Part shown: in pieces, positions 33,597 to 42,835 of the stretch
Layout of the letters: every line of letters starts with the position of its first letter
Position numbering within the stretch: position 1 is the first letter of the stretch
Origin: Kluyvera ascorbata_C
GTDB taxonomy: Bacteria > Pseudomonadota > Gammaproteobacteria > Enterobacterales > Enterobacteriaceae
DNA: 64,000 bases
NCBI RefSeq assembly: GCF_044197065.1
Contig: NZ_JBIQOI010000001.1
Span: 372,001-436,000 of the forward strand
Direction of reading: 5' to 3'
Notes under the pieces: generated by a model
What the model was told of the DNA's origin: nothing
What the model saw: only the letters and a program-made list of their open reading frames with translations
Databases searched by the model: none
Made by a program: the position numbers and the translations under genes

Positions 33597-34982
33597 CTAC
33601 CCCACCAGCGCCTTATCTTTGGCCAGCATAAACGGCCGCAAATACCCCACGGCGTTCGACAACGGCAACACGTCATCGCTCAACGCAATATTCAACGTCT
33701 CGCGAATATACGCCCGTCGCGCCTCAATGCGCGCCCACAGCGCCGGATACTCTCTTGCGATCTGCTGTTGCAGCGCCGCATCCGCCAGCGCCACGCTCTC
33801 TTCCGCGCTGGTTCCGGTATATCCCGGCACCGACGGAATAATATCAATCTGCATCACCATGCCGCTTTTCAGCGTTTCGACAGAGCCTGAATAGACCGGC
33901 GATGACATCCACTCTTCATCGGCGCTCAAATGCCCCGGATTGAGATGCCAGCCGTACTGCGCTTTTGGCAGTACGCGCTCCACTAAATCGTACAGCTCAC
34001 CGCCCGGCATCCCGACCTTAATATTCTCAAGCCACGTCGCCACCGCGCCGAAATAGGGCTTCACCACGCGGTCGAGATAATCTCGCTGGTTCTCCGGCAG
34101 CTCGCTCTCCTCGGCAATCACAAACCCGGTGCGGCTGGAGAGCCCGCCCTTAAAACCGGTGGTCATCGACAGCGGCTGGCCGCGTTTGACCTTTTTCCAC
34201 GAAGGGTAGAGGTTGGCCTTCTCAAAACGCTGTCCGCTTGCGGCGATGGTGACCACAGACGGTGCCTGGCCTTCGGCAGCCAGCAGCGCGCCCAGTTCCA
34301 CCTCACGAATGCCCGGTTCGACGGCATCCAGCGCCGCCAGCATGCAGCGGGAGGCGAGGTTGGCACCGTATTCGTAATGGGCAATTTCGTTGGCGTTATT
34401 GACCGTTCTCGCCCCTTTATCACCGCGAATAAACAGGTGCGCGGCGTTGACCAGATCGGCATGGGTGCTCTGCTTTATCGCCTCGACGATAAACCACGGC
34501 AGGTCAAACAGCTTCGCGTTATCGCTCCCGGCGGCGGTAAACATCTTCCAGCCCACCAGCCCGACCTTGGACATCGCGCTCAGCCCGGTTTCGCTGAACA
34601 GCTGCGCCAGCGGCTTCTCGTTGTCCATCGGCTGATTCGGCAGCGAGAACAGCGGGCAGTGCTTGAGCGTCACCGGAATGCGCGAATGGGCCGCCATCTT
34701 CAGGTTTTCGTTGCCGAGAATGGCGGTAGCGTGCCCGGACTTATGCAGCACCAGCAGCCCCTCTTCAAAGCGCGGAATAAACCCGGTGAGGTACTCAAAA
34801 TTACCACCGTGCTCTTTGTCGGCGTAAATCACCAGCGCATCAAAGCGTTCTTCCTGCATCCGTTCGAGCAGCGTAGTTTTACGCTCGAGCAGGGTGGTGT
34901 CGGTCAGCGTGACCGGCGGCACATCGCTGAATCCATGCGGCGGCTGGACGACCTTAAGCTTAATATCCCTTGAATTCATCAT
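33597..34982 (-). CDS. M24-like (creatinase/prolidase fold) protein with degenerate metal site
   Basis: Protein of 461 residues: an N-terminal creatinase-like domain (about 30-190; FDALVIYADKEHGGNFEYLTGF) and a pita-bread domain (about 200-440). In the second domain the positions that normally carry the two metal aspartates read MTTGFKGGLSSRTGF, with no aspartate. The EPG glutamate is replaced (VMQIDIIPS), while NPGH and TSAEESV keep the His and last Glu regions. It may be a metal-free hydrolase like creatinase, or have another role. No signal peptide. Convergent with mhbM and divergent from dusC; no functional link is visible. Confidence 0.75.
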   Translation of the reverse strand: MMNSRDIKLKVVQPPHGFSDVPPVTLTDTTLLERKTTLLERMQEERFDALVIYADKEHGGNFEYLTGFIPRFEEGLLVLHKSGHATAILGNENLKMAAHSRIPVTLKHCPLFSLPNQPMDNEKPLAQLFSETGLSAMSKVGLVGWKMFTAAGSDNAKLFDLPWFIVEAIKQSTHADLVNAAHLFIRGDKGARTVNNANEIAHYEYGANLASRCMLAALDAVEPGIREVELGALLAAEGQAPSVVTIAASGQRFEKANLYPSWKKVKRGQPLSMTTGFKGGLSSRTGFVIAEESELPENQRDYLDRVVKPYFGAVATWLENIKVGMPGGELYDLVERVLPKAQYGWHLNPGHLSADEEWMSSPVYSGSVETLKSGMVMQIDIIPSVPGYTGTSAEESVALADAALQQQIAREYPALWARIEARRAYIRETLNIALSDDVLPLSNAVGYLRPFMLAKDKALVG

Positions 34983-35065
34983 TCACCTCCTGATGTGTTG
35001 ACTGGCAGTGGAAAGCGGCATACTAAGACGTTACCATAGCGCCTCTTTTTTTTCCGGATAACGAT

Positions 35066-36004
35066 ATGCGTGTTTTACTGGCACCGATGGAAGGCGTGCT
35101 CGACTCGCTCGTGCGCGAGCTGCTGACCGAAGTGAATGATTATGATCTGTGCATCACCGAATTTCTGCGCGTGGTGGATCAACTGCTGCCGGTAAAATCG
35201 TTCCAGAAACTTTGTCCGGAGCTGCATAACGACAGCCGCACGCCTTCCGGTACCCGCGTGCGCATTCAGCTTCTGGGGCAATATCCCGAGTGGCTGGCGG
35301 AAAACGCTGCCCGTGCGGTGGAGCTCGGATCCTGGGGCGTCGACCTCAACTGCGGCTGCCCGTCGAAAACGGTGAACGGCAGCGGCGGCGGGGCGACGTT
35401 GCTGAAAGATCCCGAACTCATCTACCAGGGCGCGAAAGCGATGCGCGAAGCGGTACCTGCGCACCTGCCGGTTACGGTAAAAGTGCGTCTGGGATGGGAC
35501 AGCGGGGCGCGTCAGTTTGAAATCGCCGATGCGGTGCAGCAGGCGGGGGCGACCGAGCTTGCCGTTCACGGGCGCACCAAAGAAGATGGCTACAAGGCCG
35601 AGCGCATCAACTGGCAGGCCATTGCCGAGATTCGCCAGCGGCTCTCCATTCCGGTTATCGCTAACGGCGAAATCTGGGACTATGACAGTGCACAGGCCTG
35701 TATGGCCGTCACCGGCTGCGACGCGGTGATGATTGGTCGCGGGGCGCTGAACGTGCCGAACCTCAGCCGGGTTATCAAATATAACGAACCTCGTTTGCCG
35801 TGGCCGCAGGTGGTGGATCTGCTGAAGAAATATACCCACCTGGAAAAGCAGGGCGACACCGGACTGTATCATGTGGCGCGTATCAAGCAGTGGTTGGGCT
35901 ATCTGCGCAAAGAGTACGCTGAAGCCACCGAACTGTTCACCGCCGTGCGCGCGCTGCAGGAATCAAAGCTGATTGCTCGGGCGATTAACGACTGGCAGGC
36001 ATAA
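35066..36004 (+). CDS. dusC: tRNA-dihydrouridine(16) synthase DusC
   Basis: FMN enzyme that reduces U16 of tRNA. It is 312 residues (E. coli 315). A TIM barrel starts RVLLAPMEGVLD; catalytic C98 lies in DLNCGCPSKTVNGSGGG; KVRLGWDSG and VHGRTKEDGY bind FMN and substrate; ANGEIWD and GRGALNVPN follow. The C-terminal helical tRNA-binding domain is present with a slightly different tail from E. coli. Confidence 0.97.
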   Translation: MRVLLAPMEGVLDSLVRELLTEVNDYDLCITEFLRVVDQLLPVKSFQKLCPELHNDSRTPSGTRVRIQLLGQYPEWLAENAARAVELGSWGVDLNCGCPSKTVNGSGGGATLLKDPELIYQGAKAMREAVPAHLPVTVKVRLGWDSGARQFEIADAVQQAGATELAVHGRTKEDGYKAERINWQAIAEIRQRLSIPVIANGEIWDYDSAQACMAVTGCDAVMIGRGALNVPNLSRVIKYNEPRLPWPQVVDLLKKYTHLEKQGDTGLYHVARIKQWLGYLRKEYAEATELFTAVRALQESKLIARAINDWQA

Positions 36005-36078
36005 AGTATCCGATCTGCATCACAATTTTTCGTCTGCTCCATTGAGCAGACGGCAGTGAAAATGAAATACTTCGTCTC

Positions 36079-36143
36079 GATTGTTACTGCTTCGGCAGGC
36101 AAAACCTGATGTTCTGGCTCCTGTCAGAAGTCAGGTTTTTTTG
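36079..36143 (+). promoter_or_regulatory. RAT antiterminator and overlapping terminator before licT-like gene
   Basis: GATTGTTACTGCTTCGGCAG plus GCAAAACCT (36079-36107) matches the ribonucleic antiterminator consensus of the BglG/SacY/LicT family. It overlaps the left arm of a terminator AACCTGA (36103-36109)/TCAGGTT (36131-36137) with a T run. Binding of the antiterminator should stop the terminator from forming. Confidence 0.93.
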
Positions 36144-36159
36144 TTTCTGGGGTTCATAA

Positions 36160-36993
36160 ATGCAGATCGCCAAAGTACTTAATAATAATGTGGTGGTGGT
36201 TCTGGATGAACACCGGCGTGAGCAGGTGGTGATGGGGCGAGGGCTAGCCTTTCAGAAACGCGTCGGCGACTCATTGGATGAGACGAAAATCGAGAAAATT
36301 TTTGCCCTGCAAAGCGATGAGCTGGTAGGGCGTTTAAGTGAATTACTCAGTCAGATCCCGCTTGAGGTGATGACCACCTGTGACCGGATTATTGAACGGG
36401 CACGCGAGCGGCTCGGCAAGCTGCAGGAGAGCGTTTATATCACGCTAACTGACCACTGCCACTTCGCCATTGAGCGGCAGAAAAACGGTGTGGCGCTGCG
36501 CAATGTGCTGCTGTGGGACATTAAACGGCTCTATCCGAAAGAGTTTGCGTTGGGGCAAGAGGCGCGAGCGCTGATTGAAAAGCGCCTCGGCGTGGCGCTG
36601 GCGGAAGACGAAGCCGGGTTTATCGCCCTGCATCTGGTGACGGCGCAGCTCAACAGTGAAATGCCGGAGGTGATGCACGTCACCCGGGTAATGCAGGAAA
36701 TCCTGCAACTGGTGAAGTATCAACTGCGGCTGGAGTATAACGAAGAGTCGTTAAGCTACCAGCGCTTCGTCACCCACCTGAAATTTTTCGCCCAGCGCAT
36801 GCTGACGCGAACGGTGGTGGAAGATGACGATGCTGAACTGCACAGCGCGGTGAAAGACAACTACGCGAAAGCGTGGAAGTGTGCGGAAACCGTGGCGGCG
36901 CATTTGCAAAAAAGTTATCAGCGGTCGCTGACGACGGAAGAGATCATGTTTCTCGCCATTCATATTGAACGGGTGAGAAAAGAGGGGAAATAA
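36160..36993 (+). CDS. BglG/LicT-family transcription antiterminator
   Basis: RNA-binding antiterminator of 277 residues: CAT domain (1 to about 56; MQIAKVLNNNVVVVLDEHR, VMGRGLAFQKRVGD) and two PRD domains (about 65-170 and 171-277) with histidines in LTDHCHFAIER, ALHLVTAQLN and LAIHIERVRKEG that the PTS phosphorylates. It senses beta-glucoside flux through its EII and HPr partners. It is flanked by two RAT/terminator switches and so controls both its own gene and the downstream EII and glucosidase genes. Confidence 0.95.
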   Translation: MQIAKVLNNNVVVVLDEHRREQVVMGRGLAFQKRVGDSLDETKIEKIFALQSDELVGRLSELLSQIPLEVMTTCDRIIERARERLGKLQESVYITLTDHCHFAIERQKNGVALRNVLLWDIKRLYPKEFALGQEARALIEKRLGVALAEDEAGFIALHLVTAQLNSEMPEVMHVTRVMQEILQLVKYQLRLEYNEESLSYQRFVTHLKFFAQRMLTRTVVEDDDAELHSAVKDNYAKAWKCAETVAAHLQKSYQRSLTTEEIMFLAIHIERVRKEGK

Positions 36994-37007
36994 CCCCTAA
37001 CCACAAT

Positions 37008-37077
37008 GGGATTGTTACTGCATTATGCAGGCAAAACCCGAGCGCGGTGCCATCTGGCGTCGTTCTCGGGTTTTTTT
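37008..37077 (+). promoter_or_regulatory. Second RAT antiterminator and terminator, before PTS gene
   Basis: GGGATTGTTACTGCATTATG plus CAGGCAAAACCC (37008-37039) is a second RAT. It overlaps terminator arm AAAACCCGAG (37033-37042), which pairs with CTCGGGTTTT (from 37065) followed by seven T. The duplication of RAT around the antiterminator gene is the bgl operon layout. Confidence 0.95.
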
Positions 37078-37105
37078 GTTTTTATACTCAGTCAAGGAAT
37101 TTGGT

Positions 37106-38959
37106 ATGAAATATCAGGAACTTGCGCAGGATATTCTCCGCCACGTCGGCGGCAAAGAGAATATAGTGAGTCTGGTTCACTGCGCGACACGGCTGCGTTT
37201 TAAGCTCAAAGATAGCGGCAAGGCCGACGCCGAAGTGCTGAAGGCGAACCCCGGCGTCATTATGGTGGTCGAAAGCGGCGGCCAGTTTCAGGTGGTTATC
37301 GGTAATCACGTTCACGATGTCTGGCTGGCGATACGCGAGGCGGCAGGCATCACCGACGATAGTGAACCGGTTGTGGTAAAAGGCGAAAAAACCTCGGTGC
37401 TGGGCCAGGTTATCGACGTGGTATCCGGTATTTTTGCCCCGTTTATCGGCGTGATGGCGGCCACCGGTCTACTGAAAGGGCTGCTGGCGCTGGCGGTGGC
37501 ATGCGGCTGGCTGAACACCGAACAGGCAACCTACAAAATCTGGTTTGCGGCAAGCGACTCGCTGTTCTTCTTTTTCCCGCTGTTCCTCGGCTATACCGCC
37601 GGGAAAAAGTTTGGCGGCAATCCGTTTATTTCCATGGTTATCGGCGGTGCGTTGACCCATCCGTTGATGATTCAGGCCTTTGAGGCGGCGCAGGCGCCAG
37701 GGGCAAGTGCAGAATATTTCCTCGGTATACCGGTCACCTTTATCAATTACAGCTCGTCGGTCATTCCCATTATTCTTGCCTCATGGGTCAGTTGCTGGAT
37801 TGAACGACACAGTAATGCACTGCTGCCGTCGGCGATGAAGAACTTTTTTACCCCGGCTATCTGTCTTGCCATCGTCGTGCCGCTGACGTTTCTGGTTATC
37901 GGGCCGGTTGCCACCTGGCTTAGCGTGATGCTGGCGAACGGCTACCAGGCCATTTATGTCGTCGCGCCGTGGCTGGCGGGGGCTGCGCTGGGCGGGTTAT
38001 GGCAGGTCTGCGTGATCTTCGGCCTGCACTGGGGATTGGTGCCGCTGATGATCAATAACCTGAACGTGTTGGGCCACGATTCGATGCTGCCGATTATCCT
38101 GCCAGCGGTGCTGGCGCAAGTAGGGGCAGTGCTGGGGATTTTCCTCGCCACCCGCGATGTGCGCCAGAAGGTGCTGGCGGGCTCTGCGTTTTCAGCCGGG
38201 CTTTTTGGTATCACTGAACCGGCCATTTATGGCCTGACGCTGCCGCTGCGGCGTCCGTTTATCTTTGGCTGTGTCTCGGGTGCTCTCGGTGGTGCGATTA
38301 CCGCCTTCAGCAACAGCGCGACGTACTCTTTTGGCCTGCCAAATATCTTCTTCCCGGCACAAATGATCCCGGCAGGCGGCATTGATGCCAGCGTGTGGGG
38401 TGGGCTAATCGGTACGGCGGTGGCCTTTATTCTTTCCGGCACGCTGACCTTCTTCTTCGGCATGCCGCGCCAGGCCGCTGAGCCCGCTGCGGTGGCGAAA
38501 GCCTCGGAAAACGACGTTCTGGCACCGATGACCGGCAGCGTGCTGGCGCTGGAAAATGTCCCGGATACTACCTTCGCCAGCGGATTACTCGGCAAAGGCG
38601 TGGCGATTATTCCGGCGGAAGGGAAGGTGATTGCGCCCTTTAACGGCGAAGTGGCGTCGATTTTTCAAACGAAGCACGCCATTGGGCTGGAGAGTGACAG
38701 CGGCATTGAACTGCTGATCCACGTAGGCATTGATACCGTCAAGCTGGACGGCGTGCCGTTCACCGCTCATGTCAAAGAGGGCGACAAGGTGCAGGCGGGC
38801 GATCTGCTGCTTACTTTCGACCGTCAGGCCATTCTGGACGCCGGTTACGACCTGGCGACTCCGATTATTATCAGCAACAGCGACGAGTATCCGGAAGTGG
38901 AAATCGTTGCCGCCAGCGCGGTCAGCGCCGGTCAGCCGCTGTTGACTGTCACGCGTTAA
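37106..38959 (+). CDS. PTS beta-glucoside transporter EIIBCA (BglF type)
   Basis: Imports and phosphorylates aryl-beta-glucosides such as salicin or arbutin. It is 617 residues in B-C-A order: EIIB with phosphorylated C26 (VSLVHCATRLRF), EIIC with about ten TM (about 100-450; GLFGITEPAIYGLTLP is the substrate-side signature), and EIIA with H539 (ELLIHVGIDTVKLDG). ATG 37106 follows AAGGAAT; a longer in-frame reading would run back through the RAT/terminator. It donates phosphate to, and negatively controls, the adjacent antiterminator. Confidence 0.94.
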   Translation: MKYQELAQDILRHVGGKENIVSLVHCATRLRFKLKDSGKADAEVLKANPGVIMVVESGGQFQVVIGNHVHDVWLAIREAAGITDDSEPVVVKGEKTSVLGQVIDVVSGIFAPFIGVMAATGLLKGLLALAVACGWLNTEQATYKIWFAASDSLFFFFPLFLGYTAGKKFGGNPFISMVIGGALTHPLMIQAFEAAQAPGASAEYFLGIPVTFINYSSSVIPIILASWVSCWIERHSNALLPSAMKNFFTPAICLAIVVPLTFLVIGPVATWLSVMLANGYQAIYVVAPWLAGAALGGLWQVCVIFGLHWGLVPLMINNLNVLGHDSMLPIILPAVLAQVGAVLGIFLATRDVRQKVLAGSAFSAGLFGITEPAIYGLTLPLRRPFIFGCVSGALGGAITAFSNSATYSFGLPNIFFPAQMIPAGGIDASVWGGLIGTAVAFILSGTLTFFFGMPRQAAEPAAVAKASENDVLAPMTGSVLALENVPDTTFASGLLGKGVAIIPAEGKVIAPFNGEVASIFQTKHAIGLESDSGIELLIHVGIDTVKLDGVPFTAHVKEGDKVQAGDLLLTFDRQAILDAGYDLATPIIISNSDEYPEVEIVAASAVSAGQPLLTVTR

Positions 38960-38974
38960 TCACAGGAGAGAGAG

Positions 38975-40369
38975 ATGAAGACATTCCCGCAGACGTTTTA
39001 TTGGGGCGGCGCGACCGCCGCAAACCAGATTGAAGGCGCCTATCTTGAAGATGGTAAAGGACTATCCACTTCCGATGTGCAGCCACAGGGCGTTTTTGGC
39101 GAGGTGGTTGAACGCGTCCCGGGCGATTCTGGCTTAAAAGATATCGCTATCGATTTTTATCATCGCTATCCAGAAGATATTTCTCTGTTCGCCGAGATGG
39201 GCTTTAACTGTCTACGCGTATCCATTGCCTGGACGCGTATTTTCCCGAACGGCGACGACGCTGAGCCAAACGAAGCGGGGCTGGCTTTTTATGACAAGCT
39301 GTTTGATGAAATGGCCAAACACAACATCACGCCGCTGGTCACGCTCTCCCACTATGAAATGCCGTGGGCGCTGGTGAAAAACTACGGCGGCTGGGGTAAT
39401 CGCAAGGTGATTGGCTTCTTCGAGCGCTATGCCCGCACGGTGTTTGAGCGCTACAAAGGCAAGGTCAAGCTGTGGCTGACCTTTAACGAAATCAACATGT
39501 CGCTGCACGCGCCGATGACCGGCGTGGGCCTGCCGGGCGACAGCAGCAAAGCTGAGGTTTATCAGGCTATTCACCATCAGCTGGTGGCGAGCGCGTTGGC
39601 GGTGAAAGCCTGCCATGAGATTGTGCCAGAAGGGAAAATCGGCAATATGCTGCTGGGCGGCCTGATGTACCCGCTAAGCTGCAAGCCGGACGACGTGTTC
39701 AAAACTTTGCAAGAGAACCGCGGCTGGCAGTTCTTCGGTGACGTGCAGGCGCGCGGGGCGTATCCGGGTTATATGCTGCGCTATTTCCGCGACAACGGTT
39801 TTGCGCTGGAGATAACCGATGCCGACCGTGAAGCGTTGAAGTCGACCGTCGATTTTATTTCGTTTAGTTACTATATGACCGGCTGTGTGACTGCTGACGA
39901 AGCGCTGAACCAGAAAGCGCGTGGCAACATTCTTAATATGGTGCCGAACCCGCATCTGGAAAGCTCGGAGTGGGGCTGGCAGATTGACCCGCTGGGGCTG
40001 CGTACGCTGCTGAACGTGCTGTGGGATCGCTATCAGAAGCCGCTGTTTATTGTGGAAAATGGCCTGGGCGCGAAAGACAAAGTCGAAGCGGACGGCAGCA
40101 TCAACGATGATTACCGTATCAGCTATCTGAACGACCATCTGGTGCAGGCGCGAGAAGCAATTGAGGACGGCGTTGAACTAATGGGCTTCACCAGTTGGGG
40201 GCCAATTGATCTGGTCAGCGCTTCGAAGGCGGAGCTCTCCAAGCGCTACGGGTTTATCTACGTTGACCGCCACGACGACGGCACCGGTACGCTGGCGCGC
40301 AGCAAGAAGAAGAGCTTTGACTGGTATAAAGAGGTGATTGCGACTCGCGGCGCCAGCCTGAAAGCGTAA
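38975..40369 (+). CDS. 6-phospho-beta-glucosidase (GH1)
   Basis: Hydrolyses the phosphorylated beta-glucosides made by the upstream EII. It is 464 residues, a GH1 TIM barrel with acid/base E172 (TFNEIN) and nucleophile E361 (IVENGLG), and N-terminal FYWGGATAANQIEGAY. The phosphate-binding region near SASKAELSKRYGFIYVD is that of phospho-beta-glucosidases such as BglA/AscB/BglB. It begins 15 bp after the EII gene with GGAGAGAG upstream and ends the operon. Confidence 0.94.
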   Translation: MKTFPQTFYWGGATAANQIEGAYLEDGKGLSTSDVQPQGVFGEVVERVPGDSGLKDIAIDFYHRYPEDISLFAEMGFNCLRVSIAWTRIFPNGDDAEPNEAGLAFYDKLFDEMAKHNITPLVTLSHYEMPWALVKNYGGWGNRKVIGFFERYARTVFERYKGKVKLWLTFNEINMSLHAPMTGVGLPGDSSKAEVYQAIHHQLVASALAVKACHEIVPEGKIGNMLLGGLMYPLSCKPDDVFKTLQENRGWQFFGDVQARGAYPGYMLRYFRDNGFALEITDADREALKSTVDFISFSYYMTGCVTADEALNQKARGNILNMVPNPHLESSEWGWQIDPLGLRTLLNVLWDRYQKPLFIVENGLGAKDKVEADGSINDDYRISYLNDHLVQAREAIEDGVELMGFTSWGPIDLVSASKAELSKRYGFIYVDRHDDGTGTLARSKKKSFDWYKEVIATRGASLKA

Positions 40370-40380
40370 GCCTCGGTGAA

Positions 40381-40518
40381 TTGCCGGATGGCGCTTTGCT
40401 TATCCGGCCTACAAACATCGTCGCTCACTTGAATGCCGGATGGCGCTTTGCTTATCCGGCCTACAGACACCACCGTTCACCTGTAGGCCGGATAAGGCGC
40501 AGCCGCCATCCGGCAATT
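40381..40518. repeat. Triple REP array (BIME) after the beta-glucoside operon
   Basis: Two direct copies of GCCGGATGGCGCTTTGCTTA...CCGGCCTAC are followed by one inverted copy (GTAGGCCGGATAAGGCGCAG...). The direct copies are nearly identical and about 55 bp apart. The array lies between the convergent GH1 and methyltransferase genes. Confidence 0.95.
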
Positions 40519-40524
40519 CCCCAC

Positions 40525-41259
40525 TCACGTCGGTTTACGCGCGCGCAGAATAAAAATCATCGGCCGTTCTTTCTCTTCATCCAGCGCCGGATTGGCGGCA
40601 ATCTGCTCCGCCGTTGGCCCCCATTCGTTCAGGCACTCAATGACAAACCCGGCGGCCACCAGCGCGTTAATCCAACTGCCCAGCGTCCGGTGCTGCTTCT
40701 TAACACCGTTGGCAAACCAATTGCTGATACGCTCGCCTTCCTGCTGATAATGGCTAACCGGCCAGCTTTTCTGCCCCTGTTCATCCTCTTGCCAACCCTG
40801 CCTGATCGGGGCGGTATAAATCGGATGCTCGACGGAAAATAACAGCGTACCGCCTGGCGTCAGGGCCTGATAAACGCAGGCGAGCAGCGGGGCGATATCG
40901 GGTAGATAGTGCAGCGCCAGCGAGCTGTACGCGACGTCGTAGCTATCGGCGGCAAGCGTGAGGGTTTGCAAATCCTCGCAGCGGTATTCAATCTCCGCGC
41001 TGTCGGTCATTTCCTGTGCGCGTTCCAGCATCCGACTGGAGAGATCCAGACCCGTAATCTGTGCCGCACCCTGGTCGCGCGCCCACCGGCAAAACCAGCC
41101 GTAGCCGCAGCCAAGATCCACCACCCGCTGGCCTGCCAGCGCGGGCATCATTTGCACAATGGTGGCCCATTCAGGCGCACCGTCGAGCCCTTTAACCGAA
41201 CGGTCGAGCGTGGCATAACCGGCGAAGAAATCAGGGTTGTCATAGATGTTCTGACTCAT
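40525..41259 (-). CDS. Class I SAM-dependent methyltransferase
   Basis: Rossmann-fold methyltransferase of 244 residues. Motif I is VVDLGCGYG (47-54); the acidic end of strand 2 is GLDLSSRML (about 70); motif IV is YDVAYSSLALHYL (about 108-120), with LTPGGTLLFSVEHP next. It is of the UbiE/Methyltransf_11 type; the substrate is unknown. It is encoded alone, divergent from mdtQ. No link to a pathway is visible. Confidence 0.85.
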   Translation of the reverse strand: MSQNIYDNPDFFAGYATLDRSVKGLDGAPEWATIVQMMPALAGQRVVDLGCGYGWFCRWARDQGAAQITGLDLSSRMLERAQEMTDSAEIEYRCEDLQTLTLAADSYDVAYSSLALHYLPDIAPLLACVYQALTPGGTLLFSVEHPIYTAPIRQGWQEDEQGQKSWPVSHYQQEGERISNWFANGVKKQHRTLGSWINALVAAGFVIECLNEWGPTAEQIAANPALDEEKERPMIFILRARKPT

Positions 41260-41392
41260 TTCTACTCCATGAAATTTAATGATTTTTAACTGTCACTAAG
41301 TATGTCAAATTATGTTCCCACACGCTTTACTAAAAGGATTTAATTCATTTAAATTAATATGACCCTCCTACTTTTGTAACCTGACCTCTCAA

Positions 41393-42835
41393 ATGAACTT
41401 AACTCTGAAAAAAAGCGTGCTGTCTGGTTTACCCCTGCTCATCGCGCTGGCTGGCTGTGCACCTTCGCATGATATTGGTAGTCCTGTTAAACAGCAGGTT
41501 CCGGCCTCAAATGTTTCAACGGAACTCCCTGCGGCGTTGCAAAACGGCTGGCCGCAGAGTAACTGGTGGCAGGATTACCACGACGCGCAGCTCAATAGCT
41601 TAATTAGCCGTGCGCTGGCGAACGCGCCGGATATGCAGATTGCTGACCAGCGCATCAAACTTGCCGAAGCGCAGGCGCGGATGTCGCAGTCTTCGCTGGG
41701 CCCGGAAGTCGATTTCGGCGGCAATCTTGAGCGTCAGAAAATGTCCTCAGAAGGCCTGATGGGGCCCTTTGCGACCGATACGGACGGCAACACCGGCCCT
41801 TGGTATACCAACGGAACCTTTGGCCTGACAGCCGGATGGGATCTCGACCTGTGGGGTAAAAACCGGGCGCAGGTGAAGGCGCGTATTGGTGAAGTGAAGG
41901 CGCAGGTCGCCGAGCGGGCGCAAACTCAGGAACTGCTCTCCAGCAGCGTGGCGCGCCTGTACTGGCAGTGGCAAACCGAAGCGGCGATTCACAGCGTGTT
42001 AGAGCAGGTGAAAAGCGAACAGAATAATATCGTGACCGTGGATACCGAGCTTTATCAGCACGGGCTGACTGACTCCGCCGAAGGGGCAGAAAACGATATT
42101 AACGTCAGCAAAACCGACCAGCAGCTGGCCGACGTTGCGGGCAACATGAAAGAGATTGAAGCGCGTCTGATGGCGCTGACCAACAGCCAGAGTCAGTCGT
42201 TGAATTTACGTAAAGTGGATTTGCCTGCCGTCGCCACTCAAATGCCGGCTCGCTTAGGCTATGACCTGCTGGCGCGTCGCCCGGATCTACAGGAAGCGCA
42301 CTGGTACATTGAAGCGTCGCTGAGTGAAATCGACGCCGCGAAAGCGGCGTTTTATCCGGACATTAACCTGATGGCTTTCCTGCAACAGGATGCGCTGCAC
42401 TTAAGCGACTTGTTCCGTAGTTCCGCCAACCAGATGGGCGTGACCGCGGGGCTGACGCTGCCTATCTTCGACAGTGGCCGTCTGAACGCCAACCTGGATA
42501 TCGCCAACGCGCAGAACAATCTTTCCATCGCAAAATATAACAAAGCGGTGGTGGATGCGGTAAACCAGGTGGCTAAAACCGCAAGCCAGGTTGAAACGTT
42601 GATGGAGAAAAACCAGCAGCAACAGCAGGTTGAGAAGGACGCGCAGCGTGTGGTCACGCTGGCGCAGGCGCGGATGAATGCCGGAATCATTCCAGGCTTT
42701 AAAGTTAGCCTCGCGAAGCTGCCTGCTCTGCAGGAGCGCGCGAACGCGTTACGCCTGCACGGCCAGTGGCTGGATGCCAGCATTCAGCTGACCTCGGCGC
42801 TGGGCGGCGGTTATCACATCAGCGAAGAGAAATAA
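41393..42835 (+). CDS. mdtQ: Outer-membrane efflux lipoprotein MdtQ (OMF family)
   Basis: TolC/OprM-type outer-membrane channel of 480 residues with a lipoprotein signal ending LALAGC (C22). Two OEP repeats are visible (about 60-240 and 270-460; GYDLLARRPDLQEAHW and ISLAKYNKAV-like helices). It closely matches E. coli MdtQ (YohG), which is disrupted in K-12 to my knowledge; here the reading frame is intact. No membrane-fusion protein or pump gene is adjacent, so its partner is encoded elsewhere. Confidence 0.92.
   Translation: MNLTLKKSVLSGLPLLIALAGCAPSHDIGSPVKQQVPASNVSTELPAALQNGWPQSNWWQDYHDAQLNSLISRALANAPDMQIADQRIKLAEAQARMSQSSLGPEVDFGGNLERQKMSSEGLMGPFATDTDGNTGPWYTNGTFGLTAGWDLDLWGKNRAQVKARIGEVKAQVAERAQTQELLSSSVARLYWQWQTEAAIHSVLEQVKSEQNNIVTVDTELYQHGLTDSAEGAENDINVSKTDQQLADVAGNMKEIEARLMALTNSQSQSLNLRKVDLPAVATQMPARLGYDLLARRPDLQEAHWYIEASLSEIDAAKAAFYPDINLMAFLQQDALHLSDLFRSSANQMGVTAGLTLPIFDSGRLNANLDIANAQNNLSIAKYNKAVVDAVNQVAKTASQVETLMEKNQQQQQVEKDAQRVVTLAQARMNAGIIPGFKVSLAKLPALQERANALRLHGQWLDASIQLTSALGGGYHISEEK

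Noticed and set aside
40381..40518. Repeat array considered as CRISPR
   Set aside because: Only three copies, one inverted, each itself palindromic and matching REP; no spacers of constant length and no cas genes.
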